Of a stretch of DNA of 5,298 nt, positions 1 through 5,298 are shown piece by piece. The stretch's first letter is position 1. Each line of letters starts with the position of its first letter. The position numbers were made by a program, and so were the translations under genes. Origin of the DNA: Candidatus Omnitrophota bacterium (GTDB taxonomy: Bacteria > Omnitrophota > JACPQZ01); NCBI GenBank assembly GCA_016190205.1, contig JACPQZ010000040.1, positions 1 through 5,298 of the forward strand. The letters are read 5' to 3'. Under the pieces are notes generated by a model, which saw nothing but the letters and a program-made list of their open reading frames with translations, did no database searches and was not told the origin of the DNA.

Positions 1-150
1 CTGCGCATGCGCATGGTCCGCCGCAACCCTGTAGAATTCCGGCAGGAAGAATGGCTCACACCCTCCAGGGATCTGTTCCAGCGCCGCCCGCCACTCGCCG
101 GTATCCTCAAGGCCCAGGACGCGCACACTTTCCCGCGTGGTTGGGCTCAT
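1..150 (-). CDS. N-terminus of a putative FemAB-like GNAT acyltransferase (partial, cut by left edge)
   Basis: Fifty codons read open from an ATG at 150-148 to the left edge, so only the N-terminus is visible. The translation begins MSPTTRESVRVLGLEDTGEW and continues with a segment containing FFLPEFYRVAADH. A Trp near residue 20 followed by an aromatic-rich LPEFY segment near residues 34-40 resembles the N-terminus of FemAB-like GNAT acyltransferases, which commonly have a 'D-x-Y-h-x-P-E-Y' stretch there; this is recalled from family knowledge, not a search. The start is well supported: its ATG overlaps the TGA of the upstream aminotransferase gene (ATGA, 4-base overlap), and a GAGG ribosome binding site lies 5 bases upstream. 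If the family call is right, it would transfer an acyl or aminoacyl group, plausibly onto an amine made by the adjacent DegT enzyme. That pairing is inference. No acyl-CoA or tRNA binding motif is visible in this fragment. Confidence 0.6.
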   Translation of the reverse strand, partial: MSPTTRESVRVLGLEDTGEWRAALEQIPGGCEPFFLPEFYRVAADHAHAQ

Positions 151-1148
151 GTTGACCTCGTTATGAGGGAAGACATAAACTCGACCATACGGTCAACCTC
201 TGCCTCAGTCATAGATGGAGCCACCGGCAGGTTCAGCATCCTCTCCGAAAGACGGTGTGAAGCCGTGAAGCACTCCGGCTCGAGCGCGCGTATCAGCGTA
301 TGGTAGAGGCTGGCGACAACAAAGCCCTCTGCCTTCAGGCCGAAATAGAGTTGGTCCCGCAAGGTTGTGTTCGAAACCCTGACGGGGCATGTCTGCGGGA
401 CGGTTCCAACCGGCAAGCCGGGCCAGAGCGGAACGACCGCCGGCGCCAGCGCACGCAGTCGTGTCACGAGCTTATGGTAGTTGGCAACTCTGGCCTGCGA
501 GTGGGCGGTGACATCCTCCTCGAAAACCCGCACCCAGTCGGCATCACACACCTGTCCGGCCGCACCTGGGGGGATGACGGCTGCCAGCGCTTCGGTGTTC
601 AGCTTCAGCACCCCGCCTTCATGGACATCGAACATCTTGTGCATCGAATAGAGGACTGCCTCCCCATCCTTTCCGCAGCTCGCCAATGCCTCGGCGGAAA
701 AATAGGCATGCGCTGCATCTTCAATGACCGGCACCCCCAGATGGCGCGCCAGCCGGATGATGGCTGCCAGTTCCGGATCGGGCCGGCCGAAATAATGGAT
801 GAGAACGAGCGCGCTCGACTGCGGGCTTTCCTCAAGCACCGACTTAAGATGCTCCACGTCTACGGTAAGATCATCGCAGACAGGGTAAAACCGCGCGCTG
901 AGCGAGCGCTCCTGAATCGGGTCATACACGCCGGAGCCCTCGCGCGAGCTATACCCGACGTAGGCCGGCAGAATCACCGCGCCCCCCCGGCACCCGATGG
1001 CCAACGCATCAAGCACCGCGCCGAACGCATCCCGGGCCCGCGGATAGAGTCTCCAGCGAGAAGTGCGGTTTACGCGCCCCGACACCCTGCCGACTGCGCT
1101 GGGCCCCTTCTTAAAGTCAACCATCATTTGCTTGCCGTGACGATCCAT
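147..1148 (-). CDS. DegT/DnrJ/EryC1/StrS-family PLP-dependent aminotransferase
   Basis: A 333-residue protein of the sugar aminotransferase family (fold-type I PLP enzymes, usually about 330-400 residues). Visible landmarks, numbered from this start: RLYPRARDAF (about 33-42), the LPAYVGYSSREGSGVYDP stretch (60-77), LIHYFGRPD (116-124), the EDAAHA PLP-contacting segment (143-148), the SMHKMF segment whose Lys171 should form the PLP aldimine, and the C-terminal LNLPVAPSMTEAEVDRMVE (306-324), typical of the family. It probably moves an amino group from glutamate onto a keto-sugar, although some family members are dehydratases. The start is a choice: ATG 1148 has AAGAGGG 7 bases upstream but overlaps the methyltransferase gene by 25 bases. 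ATG 1127 would give an ATGA overlap like other junctions here, but has only a weak ribosome site. It differs in sequence from the Campylobacter LegC type as I recall it, so the substrate is left open. Confidence 0.85.
   Translation of the reverse strand: MDRHGKQMMVDFKKGPSAVGRVSGRVNRTSRWRLYPRARDAFGAVLDALAIGCRGGAVILPAYVGYSSREGSGVYDPIQERSLSARFYPVCDDLTVDVEHLKSVLEESPQSSALVLIHYFGRPDPELAAIIRLARHLGVPVIEDAAHAYFSAEALASCGKDGEAVLYSMHKMFDVHEGGVLKLNTEALAAVIPPGAAGQVCDADWVRVFEEDVTAHSQARVANYHKLVTRLRALAPAVVPLWPGLPVGTVPQTCPVRVSNTTLRDQLYFGLKAEGFVVASLYHTLIRALEPECFTASHRLSERMLNLPVAPSMTEAEVDRMVEFMSSLITRST
156..159 (-). promoter_or_regulatory. Ribosome binding site of the left-edge acyltransferase gene
   Basis: The minus strand reads ACGAGGTCAACATG here: GAGG followed by a 5-base spacer and the ATG at 150-148. 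It lies inside the end of the DegT coding region, and together with the 4-base ATGA overlap it fixes the start of the partial gene at the left edge. Confidence 0.65.
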
Positions 1149-1801
1149 TGCACGACCCTCTTCGTTCGCCCTTTCAGCGTCCGCTCTCTGCGCTCGTAGC
1201 TTAATTCGGAAAATTCCCGGAATAGCCGGGACAGGTCCGCTTCCGAGAAAAAGTGTATGATTCCGCATCCGACCGCCGGCCCCTCGTTGACCGACTCGAA
1301 GGTACCGGGTTCAATCGCGGCACCGGTTCCCTCGCCCCAGGAACCTTCCCCGATGAGGATCGCGAACAGCTTTCCTCCGGGTGCGAGCACCCGATGCACC
1401 TGGGCTATGATACGCTCGCAATGCCCCAGCCGGTTGTGCTGCACCGCCGCAATGTCGAAGGCCCCCTGGAACATCCCGTCGGCGAAGGGCAGGTTTACCA
1501 AGTCGCCGACCCGAAGCTGGGCCTTCAGGCCGTCCGCCGCCAGCCGCTTTTCCGCGCGCTCAATGGCGACCTTCGACCCGTCAATCCCGCTCACCCGGTA
1601 ACCTTCCCGCGCCAGGAACCATACATTGGCACCGGGACCGCAGCCGAGGTCCAGCAGCTGAATCTGGTCCCGCCCCGGCAGAGGCCCATACGTACGACTG
1701 ACGAACGCAACCAGCTCCTCCGAGGGATATTGTCCCCACGCCCGTGCGCCAAACACGGCATCCCAGATCGGACTCCAAGCTTGAGGAGCTTCTACGTGCA
1801 T
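1124..1801 (-). CDS. Class I SAM-dependent methyltransferase
   Basis: A 225-residue soluble protein with the Rossmann-type methyltransferase core. SAM-binding motif I is LLDLGCGPGAN (49-59). The acidic end of strand 2 lies in SGIDGS (71-76, Asp74). GDLVNLPFADGMF (99-111) is motif II-like, followed by IAAVQHN (117-123) and the post-core LAPGGKL (139-145). The N-terminus (WSPIWDAVFGARAWGQYPSEEL, 9-30, split here as WSPIWDAVFG and ARAWGQYPSEEL) is a small helical cap that I recall from methyltransferases encoded beside neuB-type genes. The acceptor cannot be read from sequence; in this context a nonulosonate, its acyl group or another glycan residue is the best guess. The ATG overlaps the end of the epimerase gene by 10 bases and no good Shine-Dalgarno sequence precedes it, which suggests translational coupling. 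No signal peptide or membrane segment is visible. Confidence 0.88.
   Translation of the reverse strand: MHVEAPQAWSPIWDAVFGARAWGQYPSEELVAFVSRTYGPLPGRDQIQLLDLGCGPGANVWFLAREGYRVSGIDGSKVAIERAEKRLAADGLKAQLRVGDLVNLPFADGMFQGAFDIAAVQHNRLGHCERIIAQVHRVLAPGGKLFAILIGEGSWGEGTGAAIEPGTFESVNEGPAVGCGIIHFFSEADLSRLFREFSELSYERRERTLKGRTKRVVQWIVTASK
1156..1162 (-). promoter_or_regulatory. Probable ribosome binding site of the DegT-family gene
   Basis: The minus strand reads AAGAGGG, followed by a 7-base spacer and ATG at 1148-1146. This is the main reason for choosing 1148 over the ATG at 1127, which has only GGCAAGC upstream. It lies within the methyltransferase coding region. Confidence 0.5.
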
Positions 1802-2955
1802 ATCTGGAACCGCTTCATGCGAATCTGCTCCCCCAACTCGACCGTCTCCAGCACGTTCACGATCTTCTGGGAGGAGCGCCTGTCATAATACGGGTTGACC
1901 AGACCCTTAAGCCTCTCGCGGAACGCGTCCGACAGCGCCTGTTCGAGCCCCGTGCGGATATCCGATGTGTCGTCCGCCACATCGATGACATTTGCCGCCC
2001 GCAACCTGCCCTGCTGGCGGTCTCCCACATTCACTGCGGGCAACTCGAACGAGGGCGCTTCAAGCAGCCCGCTGGATGAGTTGCCAATCATAGCCCGCGC
2101 CCGCCGCATGAGGCTCGCGTAGGCGACCCATCCAAGGCTCTTGACAAACCGCGTCCTGGGCCGGCGCTGGGCATACGCGCACAGAGCGTCATTGATCAGC
2201 TGTCCGCCGGCGTCCCCGTTCGCCGCGGTGATGACAATCAGGCGCCGGTACTCGTCCAGCACCATGGTTAGATGGGCCACTTGGGCGGCAATCCGCTCCG
2301 GTTTAAGCGTGACCGGATGCAAGGTGACCAGGAGGGGAGGTTCCCACTCCGACGGATCAATGCCGATCTTCTGTGCCAGCTCCTCATCCGTAAGCCACTC
2401 TGTCGGGGTGAGGGCATCTAAACTGGGTTCGCCCACGACGTGGATCCGCCAGGGTTCTTCCCCCATCTGGCGAATTCGCGCCGCGCTTTGCTCATTGCTC
2501 GGAAAATGCAGATGACACAACTTCGTCAACGCGTGGCGGAAGGCATCATCCAACACCCCCTCGGTCAGGTCGCCCCCCGAGATGTGCGCGACCGTCAGCC
2601 CGCTCGTCACCCCCGCGACTGCCGCTCCAAACATTTCGTAGCGGTCGGCGATCACCACCAGGATATCCGGCCGGCATGCCGCGAACAGTTGCGCGAAGGA
2701 GCTGATCGAGCGGCCGAGGGCGTCCGCCATGCCGGCCGGTGACTCGACGGCATGGCCGATCGGTATCCGCGCGCTGATCGGGAACCGGTCTGCGAGGATC
2801 TCGCTCTCCGTACGACCGAATTCTTTCATGAGGTGTGAGCCGGTAACCAGGAGTTCCATCTGAAGTGCCGGCCTGGCCACGATCTCACGCAGGACAGGCT
2901 TGATGAATCCGTAGTCCGCCCGTGAGCTGGTGACAACCGCGATGCGCCTACTCAT
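1792..2955 (-). CDS. neuC: NeuC/LegG-family hydrolysing NDP-N-acetylhexosamine 2-epimerase
   Basis: A 387-residue cytosolic enzyme of the GT-B-fold UDP-GlcNAc 2-epimerase family, hydrolysing NeuC/NnaA branch. These enzymes epimerise C2 and release the free sugar (ManNAc from UDP-GlcNAc, or the diacetamido analogue in legionaminate synthesis). Motifs: N-terminal RIAVVTSSRADYG (4-16), VTGSHL (37-42), IADRYEMFGA (102-111), AHISGGDLTEGVLDD (123-137), TLHPVT (211-216), IGNSSSGLLEAP (290-301) and VNVGDRQQGR (308-317). The last two are the conserved nucleotide-binding part of the C-terminal domain. An in-frame ATG at 2985 would add ten residues deep inside neuB; ATG 2955 is preferred because GGAG lies 11 bases upstream and the conserved strand begins right after it. 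It overlaps neuB by 8 bases. The gene symbol is a family assignment: sequence alone does not separate NeuC from LegG. Confidence 0.9.
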   Translation of the reverse strand: MSRRIAVVTSSRADYGFIKPVLREIVARPALQMELLVTGSHLMKEFGRTESEILADRFPISARIPIGHAVESPAGMADALGRSISSFAQLFAACRPDILVVIADRYEMFGAAVAGVTSGLTVAHISGGDLTEGVLDDAFRHALTKLCHLHFPSNEQSAARIRQMGEEPWRIHVVGEPSLDALTPTEWLTDEELAQKIGIDPSEWEPPLLVTLHPVTLKPERIAAQVAHLTMVLDEYRRLIVITAANGDAGGQLINDALCAYAQRRPRTRFVKSLGWVAYASLMRRARAMIGNSSSGLLEAPSFELPAVNVGDRQQGRLRAANVIDVADDTSDIRTGLEQALSDAFRERLKGLVNPYYDRRSSQKIVNVLETVELGEQIRMKRFQICT

Positions 2956-4027
2956 CGGAGAGTGCGCTCCAGTCCAGTAACTCATCCTTCGCCAGGGCCC
3001 GGCGGGTCACCCGCCCGATCACCGATGGCATATCCTTGCTCGCCAGCCCTGTCCCGGGCCGCTTGAGCGTGAGGTCCCGCTCCGCGAGCCGCGTCCCCGC
3101 TCGGAGCACACGAGCCGCCACAATGCTGCGCCGCGCGACCGCCCGCACATCCATCTCAGACGCCCGGGGCCGCTTGTTGCCATCCCCGAGGGCGGATTCC
3201 ACGTTACGGATGGAGGTGACGAGTGCGCGCAACTCGTCCGGCGCGAGCGATGCCCGGTGATCGGGCCCGGGCATCGTTCGGTCGAGCGTGAAGTGCTTCT
3301 CGATGACACACGCCCCCAGCGCCACGGCAGCCAGGGCCACTTCAATCCCCTGTGTATGATCTGAAAATCCTACGGGCACGGCAAAGACCGAGCGCATCGA
3401 ATGCATGACCCTTAAATTCACCTCCTGATGAGGGGCGGGGTAGGCGCTTACGCAATGAAGCAGAATCAGACGACGATTCCCGGTCTGAAAAATGGTTCTG
3501 ACCGCAGTTTCCACTTCATCCAATGTAGACATGCCTGTGGAGAGAATGACGGGCCTTCCTTTTCGTGCAACTATTTCCAAAAACGGAAGATGGGTGATTT
3601 CACCGGATGGGATCTTAAAAACAGGCATTCCGAGCTCATCCAGAAAATCGGCGCTATCTTCATCAAACGGCGTGGACATGAAAAGAATTCCTTTTTTGCG
3701 GGCATGGGCAGCAATTTCGCGGAAGGCGTCGAAGGAAAGCTCGAGCCGCTGGGCCATATTCAATTGCGATTCCGATGAACCGGTCGTCTCCCGTTGATAA
3801 CCCGCTTTGGGAGCGTGGACACTGATCACCTTCTCGGACCGGAACGTCTGAAACTTAATCGCATCGGCACCAGCCGCTTGCGCGGCATCCACGAGTCGAA
3901 ACGCCTGCCGGATATCCCCGTTATGATTGACACCCGCCTCGGCGACGATAAAACAAGGTTCGTCATGCCCGACCTTTCGGCCGGCAATCTCAATCACTTC
4001 GCTCGGTCGCTCGCTCGTTTTCAACAT
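2948..4027 (-). CDS. neuB: NeuB-family nonulosonate (sialic/legionaminic-type acid) synthase
   Basis: A 359-residue enzyme that condenses phosphoenolpyruvate with a free N-acetylated hexosamine to give a nine-carbon nonulosonic acid in the cytosol. The N-terminal TIM barrel shows CFIVAEAGVNHNGD (25-38), AIKFQTF (56-62), GILFMSTPFDEDS (113-125), FKIPSGE (137-143), ILSTGMST (161-168), LLHCVSAYPAP (189-199), GFSDHTQG (220-227) and VIEKHFTLDRTMPGPDH (241-257). His224 and His245 match the family's metal-binding histidines. The C-terminus (about 298-357) is an SAF/antifreeze-like domain with KRPGTGL (322-328), whose Arg reaches the partner subunit's active site in known NeuB structures. Length is normal (about 340-360). 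The start overlaps the upstream gene by 7 bases, with AAGAGAG 10 bases upstream. Its 5' part is near 48% GC and its 3' part near 68%, a sharp change inside one gene. The exact product (Neu, Leg or related) is not decided by eye. Confidence 0.93.
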   Translation of the reverse strand: MLKTSERPSEVIEIAGRKVGHDEPCFIVAEAGVNHNGDIRQAFRLVDAAQAAGADAIKFQTFRSEKVISVHAPKAGYQRETTGSSESQLNMAQRLELSFDAFREIAAHARKKGILFMSTPFDEDSADFLDELGMPVFKIPSGEITHLPFLEIVARKGRPVILSTGMSTLDEVETAVRTIFQTGNRRLILLHCVSAYPAPHQEVNLRVMHSMRSVFAVPVGFSDHTQGIEVALAAVALGACVIEKHFTLDRTMPGPDHRASLAPDELRALVTSIRNVESALGDGNKRPRASEMDVRAVARRSIVAARVLRAGTRLAERDLTLKRPGTGLASKDMPSVIGRVTRRALAKDELLDWSALSDE

Positions 4028-4857
4028 GGGCCCTGAACTCTCTTCGCCTTTAAGCGGGCGGGGGTGGCTGTTTGTTCAACATGCACTCGCCCGCGAGCCC
4101 GGCTCTCCCGATTGATACCCAACAGCTCGGGCTTACGCCTGATGAGCGCCAAAACGTCAGCTAACGAAAACACCTCCCCGGGCCGGTAAAGATCTTCAAA
4201 AATAGATTTGAGAAATCTGTAGTCCTCGGGGTAATCGAGCGATGTTTTCAAGGTCGAATGTTCAAAGGCCGGATCGGGCTCCATTTCGTGTATGCGAAAA
4301 AGGCCTGTCTCCGTAAAATAGGGTGCCCATACTTCCGTCTCCGTTTCGGCTTTCAGGGCACACACCCGAGCCAAGGCGCTGACCTTGATCCCATAAGGGC
4401 CTTGGCCTTGAGGTAAATAGGACGAAAGGATGAAATCGGCTCCTGTACTTTCATAGGCCTCGACTACCCGATCAATATGAAGGGGGTCAACCAAAGGGCA
4501 ATCTGCCGTGATATTTGCAATGGCGTCCACGCCGTGCTCCCGGGCAGCTCTATAAAGTCGGGTGAGCACATCATTCGGGCTCCCTCGGTAACAGAGCACC
4601 CCTTCCTCCCGCGCAATTTTCTCGAGGGCATCGTCCTCGGGATGCGTTGAGGTACAGACAATAATCTTATCCACACGCCTGGCGCGCTTAATCCGATCAA
4701 GTAAGTGGCATATCACCGGCCTGTCCGCAAGGTGCAACAAAACCTTTCTCGACAGGCGCCTCGATTTGAGACGTGCAGTCAGCAGGAATCCGACTCCCTC
4801 ACCACCTGCTTCTTCGCCATACTTTAAGATGCGATTACCCTGCCCTATATTAATCAC
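4021..4857 (-). CDS. SpsF-type cytidylyltransferase (probable CMP-nonulosonate synthetase)
   Basis: A 278-residue protein of the SpsF/acylneuraminate cytidylyltransferase superfamily, which activates sugars with CTP. Motifs: nucleotide-binding loop FLLTARLKSRRLSRKVL (24-40), IIVCTSTHPEDD (65-76), YRGSPNDVLTR (90-100), NITADCPLVDP (115-125) with the metal-site Asp119, and the C-terminal SLDYPEDYRFLKSIFEDLY (206-224), equivalent to the family's 'D-x-P-E-D' segment. Position directly before neuB and neuC suggests it makes the CMP-activated nonulosonate in place of a NeuA. The start is GTG at 4857, the only usual start codon in this frame before the core; an in-frame stop lies at 4870-4872. It gives a 22-residue leader before the first strand and forms a GTGA overlap with the previous gene. 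Oddities: Ser where the family loop usually has Pro-Gly (RLPGK), and a basic tail of about 30 residues (249-278) that looks nonconserved and is GC-rich. Confidence 0.85.
   Translation of the reverse strand: MINIGQGNRILKYGEEAGGEGVGFLLTARLKSRRLSRKVLLHLADRPVICHLLDRIKRARRVDKIIVCTSTHPEDDALEKIAREEGVLCYRGSPNDVLTRLYRAAREHGVDAIANITADCPLVDPLHIDRVVEAYESTGADFILSSYLPQGQGPYGIKVSALARVCALKAETETEVWAPYFTETGLFRIHEMEPDPAFEHSTLKTSLDYPEDYRFLKSIFEDLYRPGEVFSLADVLALIRRKPELLGINRESRARGRVHVEQTATPARLKAKRVQGPC
4199..4218. repeat. Small inverted repeat, copy 1 (AGATTT-GAG-AAATCT)
   Basis: This 20-base stretch inside the cytidylyltransferase gene contains a perfect 6-base inverted repeat around a 3-base loop and matches copy 2 at 4891-4910 at 17 of 20 positions; only the loop differs. 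It encodes part of RFLKSIF on the minus strand. It may be a coding coincidence. Confidence 0.35.
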
Positions 4858-5298
4858 TTGACATCGATCTCAACACCGGCAGCTTCGTATAAAATAGATT
4901 TCACAAATCTCTTTGATTTGTACAATTCTTGAAGACCCTTACCTCTATCAGCACCCAGAACAATCCTCGATAATTCATTCTTTCCTTTTAACTTCAACTT
5001 GACGGATAAATAATCTCTTTTGTTGGGTCCTGTCTTCTTAAACGTATCTACAAGAAAGTTTTCTTTTACCAGAAAATCATAAGTAGTACCGTGTAGAACA
5101 AATTCTCTGACTTCCTCAATATGATTCAGATCAAGGCACAGTCTCTTAATGGAATAGTCCTTGATTTCTTCTATATTGAATTCAGAGGCCTTGACAGGAT
5201 TTTTTTCTAAAATAAAGTTTTCGATGTATGCAATAATGTTTAAAAATACATTTTTGTCAAATAGAACTCTGGGTATAAATTTGAAATTAATAAATTCA
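4854..5298 (-). CDS. C-terminal part of an AT-rich gene of unknown function (cut by right edge)
   Basis: The frame ending in TGA at 4856-4854 is open for 148 codons to the right edge, so the start lies outside the window. That is unlikely by chance in sequence of about 30% GC. The C-terminus reads in part VLHGTTYDFLVKENF, VDTFKKTGPNKRDYL, RIVLGADRGKGLQELY, KSKRFVKSILYEAAG and VEIDVK. It is rich in Lys, Glu, Ile, Phe and Asn, alternates hydrophobic and charged stretches like a soluble alpha/beta protein, and shows no membrane segment. I do not recognise the family. The stop codon overlaps the GTG of the cytidylyltransferase gene (GTGA), so it belongs to the same operon and is probably involved in glycan synthesis or transfer; this is inference. 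At roughly 25-37% GC against 50-68% for its neighbours, it looks recently acquired. Confidence 0.75.
   Translation of the reverse strand, partial: EFINFKFIPRVLFDKNVFLNIIAYIENFILEKNPVKASEFNIEEIKDYSIKRLCLDLNHIEEVREFVLHGTTYDFLVKENFLVDTFKKTGPNKRDYLSVKLKLKGKNELSRIVLGADRGKGLQELYKSKRFVKSILYEAAGVEIDVK
4891..4910. repeat. Small inverted repeat, copy 2 (AGATTT-CAC-AAATCT)
   Basis: This copy lies near the 3' end of the AT-rich right-edge gene and encodes part of RFVKSIL. The stem bases and the preceding AAAAT are identical to copy 1 at 4199-4218, with a different 3-base loop. It lies about 35 bases upstream of the cytidylyltransferase start, where a weak hairpin could form in the message. Confidence 0.35.

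Noticed and set aside
3-12. Perfect palindrome GCGCATGCGC at the left edge
   Set aside because: It lies within coding sequence for an Ala-His repeat (HAHAQ) and is too short to call a site.
300-1199. Long plus-strand open frame (299 codons) opposite the DegT gene
   Set aside because: It is antisense to a gene with clear family motifs, its translation is rich in Arg, Pro and His without any recognisable domain, and long antisense frames are expected in GC-rich coding DNA.
1149-1268. Extended start of the DegT gene at 1268 (373 residues)
   Set aside because: The extra 40 residues lie wholly inside the methyltransferase gene, look like a frame-shifted shadow of it, and have no family match.
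1253-1888. Plus-strand open frame (211 codons) opposite the methyltransferase
   Set aside because: It is antisense to a well-supported methyltransferase, has no recognisable motif, and is explained by GC-rich codon bias.
3428-3797. Two overlapping plus-strand open frames inside neuB
   Set aside because: Both lie opposite conserved NeuB barrel motifs and show no family features of their own.
4021-4110. Possible frameshift at the 3' end of the cytidylyltransferase gene, suggested by the basic tail
   Set aside because: I translated another frame and found no conserved family ending, and the present stop makes a normal overlap with neuB.

Overview
The window is a single block of six genes, all read on the minus strand (right to left), each overlapping the next by a few bases. 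It has no intergenic gap, RNA gene, mobile element or CRISPR array. The core is a nonulosonic acid (sialic, legionaminic or related acid) pathway. Both ends are cut by the window edge, so the operon continues on each side.

In transcription order: (1) an AT-rich gene cut by the right edge, product not recognised (4854 to beyond 5298); (2) an SpsF-type cytidylyltransferase, probably the CMP-sugar activating enzyme (4021-4857); (3) a NeuB-family nonulosonate synthase (2948-4027); (4) a NeuC/LegG-family hydrolysing UDP-sugar 2-epimerase (1792-2955); (5) a class I SAM-dependent methyltransferase (1124-1801); (6) a DegT/DnrJ/EryC1/StrS-family PLP enzyme (147-1148); (7) the first 50 residues of a protein resembling FemAB-like GNAT acyltransferases (beyond 1 to 150). 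That is six genes seen in full or nearly so plus a short leading fragment of a seventh. NeuC would release the free N-acetyl hexosamine, NeuB would condense it with phosphoenolpyruvate, and the SpsF-like protein would activate the product as a CMP-sugar. The methyltransferase, DegT and GNAT trio probably adds or modifies amino, acyl or methyl groups on this sugar or on the glycan that carries it. That last role is inference from context.

The organism cannot be named from this sequence. The left part is GC-rich, with strongly GC-biased codons and short overlaps between genes, which fits a GC-rich Gram-negative-type bacterium with a surface glycan, LPS/capsule or flagellin glycosylation locus. 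Base composition falls in steps along the operon: about two thirds GC at the left, near 48% GC in the 5' part of neuB and in much of the spsF-like gene, and about 25-37% GC in the right-edge gene. This suggests a mosaic locus assembled by horizontal transfer, with one compositional step inside neuB itself.
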